A stretch of DNA of 35,049 nucleotides from UBA1435 sp041663285 (GCA_041663285.1 JBAZSP010000012.1:1-35049); one strand, 5' to 3'. Shown: positions 1-7,704, counted from the stretch's first letter. Notes: generated from the letters alone by a model not told the origin. A program made the numbers and translations.

Positions 1-2
1 TT

Positions 3-254
3 AGAATTATTTCCAATCCCTCGTCTCACGCCAACTCCGGCTTCGACGGATCCATTTTAACGCTACTTTGTACCACCGGTATCGCCGGCACCTTTGTCTT
101 TGTCAAAGGAATCCGGAAAACTTTTATCTCCTCTTCACTTACTGTTCAGGCCTTCTGGGTCGCCCTACTAGTTCATTCACTTTTTGCCAACTCGCTACTG
201 TACCCATTTACCTTATTTACTCTGGCTCTATTTAAAAGTCGTAAGTCAGAGTAA
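3..254 (+). CDS. C-terminal end of a polytopic membrane protein (O-antigen ligase-like)
   Basis: The frame starting at base 3 is open from the window edge to the TAA at 252-254, giving 83 residues with no start. The fragment opens with a hydrophilic loop containing SHANSGFDGSILTLL, then two hydrophobic stretches (LCTTGIAGTFVFVKG and VQAFWVALLVHSLFANSLLYP), and ends in a basic tail KSRKSE. A His-containing loop followed by closing helices resembles the C-terminus of O-antigen ligase/polymerase (Wzy_C-like) proteins. That family call is an inference from a short fragment. The last 23 bases overlap the 3' end of the opposite-strand gene, so the two genes converge. Confidence 0.5.
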   Translation, partial: RIISNPSSHANSGFDGSILTLLCTTGIAGTFVFVKGIRKTFISSSLTVQAFWVALLVHSLFANSLLYPFTLFTLALFKSRKSE

Positions 255-951
255 TTTTCTTCTTCTGCTCATTCCCCGCCAGATCCTTCACCACCACTTC
301 CACATTATTCTTTCCGGCGTTTAATTGTATTTTTAATTTAAAACCTCCTTCATCGTCCACCATCGCCATCCGGCCGTTTATCGACACACTCACCCCCTTC
401 TCACTCTTTCCAATCACATCAAAGTCAGCACTGTCCACGGTTAGCTCTGCTTCTTTTGGGTTTAGCATTTCAAATTCCGGAGCTTTATCGTCAAAAGTAA
501 TTTTTACAATTTTTGACACCTCACTGCTTCCACCGTCATCCGTAGTCGCTATCGAGCTAAACTCATTTTCTCCTTCATTCAGCTCGATTTCACCAAACCT
601 AAATTCCCCCGTATCGCCAACCTGGGTTTTACCAATAGAAACATCATTTTTTAACAGTTCTACCCAAACATTGGCCTCAGCAAACCCGTTAATATTAATT
701 TTTGCTGTATTTGTTGCCTCAAAGGGGAGAACCATTCTCGGCGGCCTCGGCGGTAACACCTTTTCTTTGTCGTCCTTATTACCTCTAATTTTAGCTTCAC
801 CCAAAAATATTGAAAATTTGACTAACAATGGCAAGCCAAACAACATTATTGCCAAAAAAACCACCACTGTCATCAGCCCCAAAAATATTGTTTTTTTGGT
901 AATTTCTTCGTCGCTTTTTCTTGCCAACCTGGAACGCTTAAATTCTGCCAT
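232..951 (-). CDS. Membrane-anchored protein with tandem Ig-like domains
   Basis: A 239-residue protein. Residues 1-20 are basic and cytoplasmic (KRSRLARK), and residues about 21-50 form one transmembrane anchor. A proline-rich linker (PPRPPRM) is followed by two beta-rich repeats of about 80 residues. Each repeat ends in a phrase typical of Ig-like surface domains: LNEGENEFSSIATTDDGG in the first and LNAGKNNVEVVVKDLAGNEQ in the second. Such folds (bacterial Ig / glucodextranase-B-like) usually act as spacers or adhesion modules outside the cell. No catalytic motif is visible, so a structural or binding role on the surface is inferred. The ATG at 951 is supported by a -10-like TAAAAT 7 nt upstream. 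Confidence 0.7.
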   Translation of the reverse strand: MAEFKRSRLARKSDEEITKKTIFLGLMTVVVFLAIMLFGLPLLVKFSIFLGEAKIRGNKDDKEKVLPPRPPRMVLPFEATNTAKININGFAEANVWVELLKNDVSIGKTQVGDTGEFRFGEIELNEGENEFSSIATTDDGGSSEVSKIVKITFDDKAPEFEMLNPKEAELTVDSADFDVIGKSEKGVSVSINGRMAMVDDEGGFKLKIQLNAGKNNVEVVVKDLAGNEQKKKITLTYDF

Positions 952-958
952 ATGATTT

Positions 959-964
959 ATTTTA
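959..964 (-). promoter_or_regulatory. -10 element for the Ig-like protein gene, leaderless arrangement
   Basis: TAAAAT on the minus strand, 7 nt before the ATG at 951. The predicted transcription start falls at or next to the start codon. No Shine-Dalgarno sequence is seen. Confidence 0.4.
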
Positions 965-987
965 CTACTTTCTTTTTCCTCTCTATG

Positions 988-1060
988 AGCCAGTGGGGGG
1001 AATCGAACCCTCGACCTAAGCTTTACGAAAGCCTTGCTCTACCAACTGAGCTACACTGGC
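988..1060 (-). tRNA. tRNA-Thr (anticodon CGU)
   Basis: Full cloverleaf. The acceptor stem is GCCAGTG/CACTGGC, the D arm GCTC...GAGC, and the anticodon stem AGGCT/AGCTT holds loop TTCGTAA, so the anticodon is CGT. The T loop is canonical TTCGATT. The T stem GAGGG/CCCCC has one A-C mismatch at the second pair. The discriminator is T and no CCA is encoded. Confidence 0.9.
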
Positions 1061-1072
1061 AAGCGGTATTAG

Positions 1073-1143
1073 AGCGGCTAGAGGGAATCGGACCCTCGAC
1101 TAATCCTTGGGAAGGATTCGTTTTACCACTAAACCATAGCCGC
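1073..1143 (-). tRNA. tRNA-Gly (anticodon CCC), unusual T loop
   Basis: The acceptor stem is GCGGCTA/TAGCCGC. The anticodon stem AATCC/GGATT holds loop TTCCCAA, giving anticodon CCC. The T stem GAGGG/CCCTC is perfect, but the T loop reads TCCGATT, with C instead of the near-universal T at position 55. The discriminator is T and CCA is not encoded. It lies 12 nt downstream of tRNA-Thr in the minus-strand sense reversed, so the two may share a transcript. Confidence 0.9.
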
Positions 1144-1196
1144 AATCTCCAGATTCTAGCAAAATCGTCCTCTCAAAGCTACCTTATCCCGTAATT

Positions 1197-1742
1197 CTAT
1201 TTCGGTATCGTCAACACCGTATTAACCGCTAGAATATCCGGATCTCCAATTTTCCCCCTGTTTGCCTGCCATATTTTAGTCCAGGCAAATCCGTCGCCGT
1301 ACTTTTCCAAAGCAATTTTCCACAAATGATCTCCTTTAGTCACCACATAAGTCTCCTCAGCGTCTAAATTTTTTACATTTTTTGGCAAAATCAGCTTTTG
1401 GCCTGCCGATATCACATTCGGATTCTTGATGTTATTTGCCGTAACTAAATTAGTCCAATAATCCCCATTCCCATAATAATATGCCGCTATCAGCCACAAA
1501 CTCTCACCCTTTTTTACAATGTGCTCATCATCTGATACCGTTTTTTCACCGTTTGTACCCAAATTTATCGGCGTTGGACTGCCTACTACTTCGCTTACCG
1601 TTCCGGGCACCTCAACATCTCCTTTTCTTCTCTGGAAATAGTTAAAAACTATGGCTATTATGGCAATAACTATAGCTAATCCCAAAAACATGCTAACTGC
1701 CTCTTCCGAAGCGCTCACTTTTTCCTTCTGTTTCTCAACCAT
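1197..1742 (-). CDS. Membrane-anchored protein with two LysM domains
   Basis: A 181-residue protein with a short charged N-terminus, one transmembrane helix at about residues 18-36 (MFLGLAIVIAIIAIVFNYF), and a linker to about residue 70. Two LysM repeats follow: HIVKKGESLWLIAAYYYG to LILPK at about 74-121, and YVVTKGDHLWKIALEKYG to LTIPK at about 132-181. LysM domains bind N-acetylglucosamine polymers such as peptidoglycan, so the protein probably tethers the membrane to the wall. No enzymatic domain is present. A TATAAT at 1772-1777 (minus strand) lies about 30 nt upstream, so this gene, unlike several neighbours, would have a leader. It is divergent from ndk. Confidence 0.85.
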   Translation of the reverse strand: MVEKQKEKVSASEEAVSMFLGLAIVIAIIAIVFNYFQRRKGDVEVPGTVSEVVGSPTPINLGTNGEKTVSDDEHIVKKGESLWLIAAYYYGNGDYWTNLVTANNIKNPNVISAGQKLILPKNVKNLDAEETYVVTKGDHLWKIALEKYGDGFAWTKIWQANRGKIGDPDILAVNTVLTIPK

Positions 1743-1894
1743 AGAGCAAAAACGGTTTCCAATTATTAAAAATTATATCCTGCATCAATTTACTAAAATA
1801 TAATCCTATAGTCAACCTGTTTATGTCGCCAGATTCGTCCTTGCTATCTTGCAATAATCAGGGCAAAATACTGTCAATATTTATTTAACACTTT

Positions 1895-2509
1895 ATGCCC
1901 GACACCAAAGACTTCAAAAAAGAAAAAACTCTCGTAATTATTAAACCCGATGGCTTACAGCGTAGTCTGGTGGGGGAAATCATCCATCGCTACGAAAGAA
2001 GCGGCCTCAAACTTATTGCTTTAAAAATGCTTGTTCCCACTCCCGATCAGGTTGAGAAACATTATTGCGTCGACCCCGGCTGGCGAATGAAAAACGGCAC
2101 CAAAACCATCGAAGCCTACAAGGCCAAGGGCAAAACCCCGCCCACCACCGATCCGATGGAAATGAGTGGCATGACTCTAAAAAAATTAATCAAATACATT
2201 TCGTCAGGCCCGGTAGTTGCTATGGTTTGGCAGGGGATGCATGCGGTTGGCATCGTCCGCAAAATTACCGGCGGCACAGAGCCTTTAACTTCCGACGTCG
2301 GCACCATCCGCGGTGATTTGACCATAGATTCCTACGAGATGGCCGATCTGGATGGCCGCTCCACTCGCAATCTGGTCCATGCATCCGGTTCTTCCGAAGA
2401 AGCCGAAATGGAGATTAAGTTATGGTTTACCCCTCAGGAGCTCGTTTCCTTCAGGCTGATAAACGAAGAAATCCTGTACGACGTCAACCTTGATGGCATT
2501 TTGGAGTAG
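1895..2509 (+). CDS. ndk: Nucleoside diphosphate kinase, enlarged form
   Basis: The enzyme transfers the gamma phosphate of ATP to (d)NDPs through a phosphohistidine. The signature TLVIIKPDG lies at residues 12-20, and the catalytic His is about residue 162 in NLVHASGS. SSGPVVAMVWQG and GTIRGDL are further family motifs. At 204 residues it is longer than the usual 140-155. The extra length lies mainly in two inserts, one between the EKHY region and the kinase core (about residues 57-95) and one just before the catalytic loop (DSYEMADLDGRS). The usual SDS after the active-site His is SGS here. A C-terminal extension of about 15 residues is also present. The start is the first ATG and no Shine-Dalgarno sequence is visible. 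Confidence 0.9.
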   Translation: MPDTKDFKKEKTLVIIKPDGLQRSLVGEIIHRYERSGLKLIALKMLVPTPDQVEKHYCVDPGWRMKNGTKTIEAYKAKGKTPPTTDPMEMSGMTLKKLIKYISSGPVVAMVWQGMHAVGIVRKITGGTEPLTSDVGTIRGDLTIDSYEMADLDGRSTRNLVHASGSSEEAEMEIKLWFTPQELVSFRLINEEILYDVNLDGILE

Positions 2510-2545
2510 GTCAGATTCAACTTAGCGATAGCTCGGCTGAATCAC

Positions 2546-2584
2546 AACTATTGCTAGACTTGGGACTTAAAATCCCTAGCGGCC
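2546..2584 (+). pseudogene. Internal fragment of a tRNA-Leu(UAA)-like gene
   Basis: About 39 bases match the D-arm end, anticodon arm and start of the variable arm of bacterial tRNA-Leu(UAA). TTGCTAGAC corresponds to the usual TTGGTAGAC, and GGGACTTAAAATCCC (2562-2576) is a 4-bp stem with loop CTTAAAA (anticodon TAA), followed by TAGCGGC. Neither acceptor stem nor T arm can be found. The core GACTTAAAATC is shared with the intact tRNA-Leu(UAA) at 27459-27543, but the flanks differ, so it is not a simple copy of that gene. The rest of 2510-2807 holds no convincing gene. Confidence 0.45.
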
Positions 2585-2796
2585 CCCTTTATCGGGCTTC
2601 AATATATCACAAAAAAGTACTTTTCTCCCCGTCCTATCTTGATTTATTCTGTCTTTATGGTCGGCTGTGCTCACTTTATCTATTCTCCATTAACCATAAA
2701 AAACCCGCCTTCGTTAAACTACGGCGAATAAGTCAGACAGTTTGATGCGACGTTGGGACTTAGTTCGTCAAGAATACTAATTTAGACTTTGTGAAT

Positions 2797-2802
2797 TATA
2801 AT
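2797..2802 (+). promoter_or_regulatory. -10 element for the UPF0489 gene, leaderless arrangement
   Basis: Exact TATAAT 5 nt before the ATG at 2808. No clear -35 element and no Shine-Dalgarno sequence. Confidence 0.5.
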
Positions 2803-2807
2803 TTCAT

Positions 2808-3674
2808 ATGTCCGTGGACAGTAAAAACTTGCCACTCTTTAAACCAGAAGTTTTAGATGGTCGTGAAATGTATAGTAGTGACGGTTATTCACTTTTTTAT
2901 TGCCCACAACGAGCCGATGTAAACGCTGTTAGAGAGATCCCAAGACTAAAGGTAGGCAACGCATCGGATGTCCAAATGGCTGATAGGCCCTATATTTCAT
3001 ATAAATTTGGGTATAAAGAAGAAAGGATTGGACTAAAAGAGTTCGTGTGTATACCAGAAACTGAAAATACTCCGCGTATATATATCGTTGACGAACATCA
3101 TCATGTTTTTTATTGTTGGGCTGAAGCAGAAGCAAGTGGATTAATTAATTCAAACTCAATTCTTATACATATTGACGACCATGGGGATGCATCAAACAGA
3201 ACAAATAGACAAATCGCTGATTTAAATAATCTGACTGAAGTGGCTCGGTTTACAAATGAGTTACTTTCAGAGGATGAATTTGTGAAAACGGCCAAAAGAA
3301 ATGACTTGTTAGGAGATGCCGTATGGGTGGATGATCAATTACCAGAGGATGTAGTTGATGCAGATTGGCATGATGGTGATTATCCAAAGGTAGGAATTGA
3401 AAGCAAAACAGTACACGATATTTTGGATAACCAGGATATCAGTTTTGTTTTGGATATTGATCTAGATTTCTTCGCAAGACATCTATATGAATGGACAAAT
3501 GAAAAACTTATTCAAAATAGACGTTGGCCTGGAGACATCAAATCATTGTTGGAACATGATCTGGAAATAGTTCGTAGTTTGATCAAGAAAGCAAAAGTCG
3601 TTACTATCGCGACTAGCCCAGGATATCTGCAACCAGAATTTGCTAAAATGTTAATCCAAGAATTACTGGAATAA
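2808..3674 (+). CDS. UPF0489 family protein
   Basis: A 288-residue protein. IYIVDEHHHVFYCWAEA at about residues 91-107, ILIHIDDHGDAS at about 119-130, and FVLDIDLDFFARH at about 212-224 are the signature blocks of the UPF0489 family. The family's Asp/His-rich motifs resemble the metal sites of arginase/deacetylase folds, but its substrate is not known. Base usage differs sharply from neighbouring plus-strand genes. Those are rich in C and T, while this gene is rich in A and G with many GAT, GAA and AAA codons, which suggests recent acquisition. It sits between a tRNA-Leu fragment and a decayed transporter gene. The start is fixed by TATAAT 5 nt upstream. Confidence 0.75.
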   Translation: MSVDSKNLPLFKPEVLDGREMYSSDGYSLFYCPQRADVNAVREIPRLKVGNASDVQMADRPYISYKFGYKEERIGLKEFVCIPETENTPRIYIVDEHHHVFYCWAEAEASGLINSNSILIHIDDHGDASNRTNRQIADLNNLTEVARFTNELLSEDEFVKTAKRNDLLGDAVWVDDQLPEDVVDADWHDGDYPKVGIESKTVHDILDNQDISFVLDIDLDFFARHLYEWTNEKLIQNRRWPGDIKSLLEHDLEIVRSLIKKAKVVTIATSPGYLQPEFAKMLIQELLE

Positions 3675-3794
3675 AACGAATAAAGTTAATTTATCTTGCG
3701 TATTAAAATGTCAGCGCCGTTTAGTGCACCATATAAGTAGCTACAACCAACACAATTCTTGATACGAATCTCTATCAAGGAAGTCCGTTAACTC

Positions 3795-4605
3795 TTAGCT
3801 TCTGTTAATTATATAAGCCCCTATAAACATCACGATAATTGCCAACAATTTTTGAGACAAAACCTTTTTGCTAATATTCTCTTGACTAATTTTTGGAAAG
3901 AATAATGTAAGCAGAACCCCATACACAAAAACAAAAAAAGGCTGTAGTCCATTTACAACCCAAACTAAAGTAACCGGAGTCAGTAACGAAGCAAAGTTGA
4001 AAGAAATTTTGGCAATAATATTAATAATTTCGTTTGCTCCGTTCAGGCCAAGAACCGTAACCTTGTTATTTCTCAAAACATCAACAAATTGAGCCCGGTA
4101 TGACTTAACAAATAGCATGATCAATACAGCAAATATTGCAAACCCGACATATTCCCAAAAACTGGTAAACCAGAAGTTAGATTGAATTGCAAAATATTTG
4201 AAAAATAGAAAGTTTAAGGCAAAAATTACAGACGATAACATCATCAACCAAAACACTTCTTTCTTAAATTTAATCTTTTTCCCATCCGACAAATCAAGGG
4301 ATATACCGATTGCCCCACCAACAATAAATACCCCACCCAATATTTGGTAGATAACTAAAGTCTCCCCCAAAACTAAATAAGCCAATACATAAGAAAATAC
4401 CGGTATCAATTGAAATAGTGGCACGCAAATCGATGCTTCGTCCTTTTGTAAGGCATAGTAGTACGGAAGTATTGCCAGGATATATAGGAAACCATTAGCG
4501 CGCCTACACCCCCACCCTTAAAAAATCTTGACAGCAAATATTTATCAAAATGATTGGTAATGCTCCATAGCGACGGGGGCAACAACGCTATTAAAACCAG
4601 TTCAT
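3795..4605 (-). pseudogene. EamA-family transporter, decayed (frameshift plus internal deletion)
   Basis: The 3' part (3795-4424) encodes about 209 residues of a ten-helix EamA/DMT transporter, including PLFQLIPVFSYVLAYLVLGE. The 5' part lies in other frames. MNWF begins at the ATG at 4603-4605, and LIALLPPSLWSITNHFDKYL continues one base out of frame, as if one T were lost from a run of T. After GGGVGALMV the frame changes again, to NGFLYILAILPYYYALQKDE, and roughly 30-40 residues expected in the first half are missing. A -10 TATACT ends 6 nt before the ATG at 4605, supporting this as the original start. Transport of a small metabolite was its likely former role. Confidence 0.75.
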
Positions 4606-4611
4606 GGTGTG

Positions 4612-4617
4612 AGTATA
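4612..4617 (-). promoter_or_regulatory. -10 element retained upstream of the decayed transporter
   Basis: TATACT on the minus strand, 6 nt before the ATG at 4605. This is the same arrangement as at intact genes in the window. Confidence 0.4.
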
Positions 4618-4667
4618 TAACAAAATTTACCTTAAATTGCTGATTAACAACATCCAAAGAAGCGGGC

Positions 4668-4709
4668 TTACCTCGCCGAAGACGAGCTTTGACGAGTCGA
4701 AGGCGGTAA
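4668..4709. repeat. Imperfect palindrome, REP-like
   Basis: TTACCTCGCC (4668-4677) pairs with GGCGGTAA (4702-4709) with a two-base bulge. The right half carries CGAGTCGAAGGCGG, nearly the same as CGAGTCGAAGCGGG on the minus strand inside the 33-nt insert at 27801-27833. A dispersed repeat family is therefore possible. Confidence 0.35.
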
Positions 4710-4739
4710 CGTACAGTTTTATTTCATAAAACTTACGTT
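4708..4739. repeat. Near-perfect inverted repeat
   Basis: AACGTACAGTTTTAT (4708-4722) and ATAAAACTTACGTT (4726-4739) are complementary except for one extra base, around a 3-nt loop. The outer AACGTA/TACGTT motif recurs in the next palindrome. Confidence 0.5.
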
Positions 4740-4742
4740 CCA

Positions 4743-4789
4743 GCAACGTAAAAAATCCCGCCTCCTTTAGCGGGATTTTTGTACGTTGC
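4743..4789 (-). terminator. Long hairpin terminator adjoining tRNA-Asp
   Basis: GCAACGTA (4743-4750) plus AAAAATCCCGC (4751-4761) pairs with GCGGGATTTTT (4770-4780) plus TACGTTGC (4782-4789), with one bulged base and an 8-nt loop. Both sides of the GC core carry A/T tracts, so it could work in both directions. On the minus strand it starts at the discriminator base of tRNA-Asp and should end that transcript. Confidence 0.7.
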
Positions 4790-4862
4790 GGGTCCTATGG
4801 GATTCGAACCCACGATCTTCCGCGTGACAGGCGGATGTGCTAGACCGCTGCACCAAGGACCC
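4789..4862 (-). tRNA. tRNA-Asp (anticodon GUC)
   Basis: The acceptor stem is GGGTCCT/AGGACCC with discriminator G. The anticodon loop CTGTCAC gives anticodon GTC, and the T arm is GTGGGTTCGAATCCCAT. CCA is not encoded. The 3' end abuts the terminator hairpin directly. Confidence 0.95.
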
Positions 4863-4947
4863 AATTTTTTACACTTGATACTATACCAGAAGCTCCCGCC
4901 GCATACAACCGTCTTTTTCCATTATTTTAGGGGATTTTGTTGTGGAT

Positions 4948-4953
4948 TATAAT
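4948..4953 (+). promoter_or_regulatory. -10 element for polX, leaderless arrangement
   Basis: Exact TATAAT 6 nt before the ATG at 4960. It lies inside the longer open frame that could begin with GTG at 4942, which argues for the ATG at 4960 as the true start. Confidence 0.5.
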
Positions 4954-4959
4954 TACTAT

Positions 4960-5997
4960 ATGATCATCCCTTCTCATTTCTCCAATCAAGAAATCGCAGA
5001 ATTTTTAGCCAATATCGGCATAGCCTATCAAATTACCGGCAAAAGCAGATTCGAAATCATTGCTTACGAAAACGCCGCCGAAACTATCAAAACCTATCCC
5101 CAATCCGCTTACAAACTTTGGCAACAGGATCCAAAAAAGTTGGATGCCATTCCCAATGTCGGGGAAGGCATTATCAAAAAACTCAACTATCTCTTTGCTC
5201 GTAAAAAACTTTATCCAAGCTTAAGACCAATTTTTAAATCAATTCATCCTGCCGTATTTGTCTTTACCAAAATTAACGGTGTTGGCCCCAAAAACGCCTA
5301 TAAGCTCACCCGCCATTTGACTTTTTCTTCAAATTCTCAAAGGGCATTAAAGCAACTTATCGAATACTGTCAGCAAAATAAAATAAAAGACATCCCGGGT
5401 TTTGGCGAAAAATCGCAAAACGTCATTCTTGCCAACGCCTTATCCTTCCTTGGCCGCCGGCCCAAAATGGCCTGGACCGAAGCCAGCCAAATTGCTTCCG
5501 AAATTATTAGCTATTTAAAAATTAAGTTTCCCAAAACCGAATTTATTCCGCTTGGCAGCCTTCGCCGACAATCCCTTCTGGTAGGGGATATCGATATAGC
5601 CGCCAAAAGCAGCCGCTCTAGAGCAATTTTTGAGCACTTTACTAAATATCCTTTGAACCTCAAAACTGTCGATATTGGCTCTCAAAAAGCATCCATTACT
5701 TTAAAAAATGATATCCGCATTGACATTATGGCTCAACCCTCAAAATCTTTCGGAGCCCTCCTTCAACACTTTACCGGTTCCAGGCAGCATAATATTCTTC
5801 TTCGGCGTTACGCTCTAAAAATGGGATATAGCTTATCCGAATACGGCATAAAATCCATAAAAACAGGCAAACTCAACACCTTCAAGGACGAAACCAGCTT
5901 TTATCATTTTCTGAGACTTGCCTACATCCCTCCATCAGATCGGATAGGCGAAAAAGAAATTGAAAATGCTCAAAAATGCTATACTAAATCAATTTAG
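4960..5997 (+). CDS. polX: Family X DNA polymerase without PHP domain
   Basis: A gap-filling polymerase of base excision repair. The numbering here is from the ATG at 4960 (345 aa). An 8-kDa-like helical domain comes first (NQEIAEFLANIGIAYQITG). Helix-hairpin-helix motifs follow (IPNVGEGIIKKL at about 64-75, INGVGPKNAYKL at about 105-116, and IPGFGEKSQNVI at about 145-156). Then comes the nucleotidyltransferase palm, with GSLRR...VGDIDI at about 199-213 (two metal-binding Asp) and the third Asp in DIRIDIM at about 255. HFTGSRQHNILLR is the finger motif. Most bacterial PolX proteins carry a C-terminal PHP exonuclease domain of about 250 residues. It is absent here, giving a Pol beta-like layout. 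Downstream lemA begins 17 nt after the stop. Confidence 0.85.
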   Translation: MIIPSHFSNQEIAEFLANIGIAYQITGKSRFEIIAYENAAETIKTYPQSAYKLWQQDPKKLDAIPNVGEGIIKKLNYLFARKKLYPSLRPIFKSIHPAVFVFTKINGVGPKNAYKLTRHLTFSSNSQRALKQLIEYCQQNKIKDIPGFGEKSQNVILANALSFLGRRPKMAWTEASQIASEIISYLKIKFPKTEFIPLGSLRRQSLLVGDIDIAAKSSRSRAIFEHFTKYPLNLKTVDIGSQKASITLKNDIRIDIMAQPSKSFGALLQHFTGSRQHNILLRRYALKMGYSLSEYGIKSIKTGKLNTFKDETSFYHFLRLAYIPPSDRIGEKEIENAQKCYTKSI

Positions 5998-6013
5998 TAA
6001 TTATTAAAACTCA

Positions 6014-6604
6014 ATGACCATCACCCTATTTCTTTTAATCTTAATTGTTGCAATCGCTTTCTACTTTATTTCGATATTTAACCGGCTAAAAACCATTCAA
6101 GCCAATATCAAATCGTCAATCCAGGAGATCGGTAACCAGCTAAAGCGTCAAATGCTACTTTTGCCCAACGCCGCTACCGCCGTCAAAAACCAAAAAACGT
6201 TTGAAAAAGATATTTACAAAATGTTGACTGACGCTCGTAAAGGTGTGGCTGAAGCCATGGACACCAACAATACAGGTAAAATTGACCAATCCCAAGAAAT
6301 GGTTTCTAAGGCCTTGGGGTCTATCAAAGTAGTTTTGGAAAGTAACCCCGAGTTAAAAACAGCCGAGATTTCAAAACAATATCTCAGTGAGCTTAGCGAC
6401 ACTTCCGACAAATTAATGTATTCCCGCCGAACTTTGATTGACTTAACCCGAGATTACAATACGATCATCAACACTATTCCCAGCGGCTGGGTCGCTTCTT
6501 TCATGGGCTTTAAAGAGGAAAAAGGGTTAGACACGCCAGTCACTGGCGAACACCTAACCGTAACCGAGGACGAAACCAAAAAGCCCAACTTAGATATCGG
6601 CTAA
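6014..6604 (+). CDS. lemA: LemA family membrane protein
   Basis: A 196-residue protein. One N-terminal transmembrane helix (residues about 2-22) is followed by the long helical LemA domain: FNRLKTIQANIKSSIQEIGN, then ETNPEL-like ESNPELKTAEISKQYLSELS and MYSRRTLIDLTRDYNTIINTIPSGWVASFMGF. LemA proteins are exported or surface-facing coiled bundles of unclear function, often encoded next to HtpX-type proteases as here (29 nt gap). The tail after residue 170 is acidic and low in complexity. The family's usual N-terminal helix and length (about 185) are kept. A TATACT at 5980-5985 sits 28 nt upstream. Confidence 0.9.
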   Translation: MTITLFLLILIVAIAFYFISIFNRLKTIQANIKSSIQEIGNQLKRQMLLLPNAATAVKNQKTFEKDIYKMLTDARKGVAEAMDTNNTGKIDQSQEMVSKALGSIKVVLESNPELKTAEISKQYLSELSDTSDKLMYSRRTLIDLTRDYNTIINTIPSGWVASFMGFKEEKGLDTPVTGEHLTVTEDETKKPNLDIG

Positions 6605-6633
6605 AGATTTTGCATTAACAGTTCAACTACCCT

Positions 6634-7509
6634 GTGCTCAACGTTTACGAACAAGTTTCGATCAATAAAACCAGGTCAGTAATAGTCATAGCCCTTTTTA
6701 TCACCTTCGTTTTGGGGGTTTCTTATTTGATTACCTATACCCTTGACCTTGATCCGTCCATAATTATGGGCGCATTTATTTTCTCCACTTTTTCGGCAAT
6801 TGGTAGTTACTTTTTTGGCGACAAAATAGTATTAGGCCTTAACGGAGCCAGAGAGGCTCAAAGAAAAGAATTCTTTAATTACTATACCGTCACCGAAAAC
6901 CTTAGCCTGGCCAGCCAGATACCTGTTCCAAAAATGTATGTTATCGACAGCCCGGCGTTAAATGCCTTCGCCACTGGGCGTGACCCTCAACACGCCGTCA
7001 TCTGCGTCACTACCGGCCTTCTGGAAAAGCTTAGCCGTACCCAGCTTGAAGGCGTCATTGCCCACGAGCTTTCACACGTTGTCAACTACGATATCCGGCT
7101 AATGATGTTAGTAAGTATTTTAGTAGGTTCACTTTCCATCCTTTCCGACCTTTTGCTTCGGGGTCATGCCCGCTCCCGTAACCGCAACCGGTCTTCAGGG
7201 ATGCTCGCTTTAGTTGGTTTTATTTTAATTCTTTTTTCTCCCCTCATCGCCCAGCTAATCCAGCTGGCTCTTTCCCGTCAGCGTGAGTTCTTGGCCGACG
7301 CTTCCGGAGTCAAGTTAACCCGCCAGCCTTCCGGGCTAATTGAAGCGTTAACCATCATTGCAACTGATCCGAATCACTTGCAAAACGCCGCTCCGTCTAC
7401 TGCCCCGCTTTTTATTTCCAATCCTTTCAAGGGCCAAACTATCGCCACCCTCTTTTCCACCCATCCTCCCATCGAACAGCGCATCGCCACTCTGCAAAAA
7501 ATGCTTTGA
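6634..7509 (+). CDS. htpX: HtpX-like M48 zinc metalloprotease
   Basis: A membrane-bound zinc protease that clips misfolded membrane proteins. Two N-terminal helices lie at about residues 16-36 and 42-60. The zinc site HELSH is at residues 144-148, and the third ligand is Glu218 in RQREFLADASG. Two more helices lie at about 156-174 and 190-210. The closing STHPPIEQRIATLQ is the typical M48B tail. The length of 291 aa is normal for HtpX. The start is a GTG at 6634, and no ATG fits the conserved N-terminus better. It is probably transcribed with lemA. Confidence 0.92.
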   Translation: MLNVYEQVSINKTRSVIVIALFITFVLGVSYLITYTLDLDPSIIMGAFIFSTFSAIGSYFFGDKIVLGLNGAREAQRKEFFNYYTVTENLSLASQIPVPKMYVIDSPALNAFATGRDPQHAVICVTTGLLEKLSRTQLEGVIAHELSHVVNYDIRLMMLVSILVGSLSILSDLLLRGHARSRNRNRSSGMLALVGFILILFSPLIAQLIQLALSRQREFLADASGVKLTRQPSGLIEALTIIATDPNHLQNAAPSTAPLFISNPFKGQTIATLFSTHPPIEQRIATLQKML

Positions 7510-7704
7510 TTACATCCACTCTACCAAGCTATTTCCCTACCTGGCCGTAAATACTTAGCTGTGGAATAACTTACTCATCTTTAACTAGCTGATATTTTTA
7601 TTCAAAATACCATTGATTTTGTTACCTCATATTCCCCGCAAAAATATTACTGATCCCTTTTTACTGAATTGAATAATCATCTATAAAAACCGAAAATTAA
7701 ACAT

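Noticed and set aside
952..1194. Open frame over the tRNA-Thr and tRNA-Gly genes
   Set aside because: The sequence is fully explained by two tRNA cloverleafs on the other strand.
2551..2745. 64-residue open frame in the gap after ndk
   Set aside because: It runs through the tRNA-Leu fragment, has no start signal and no protein-like pattern.
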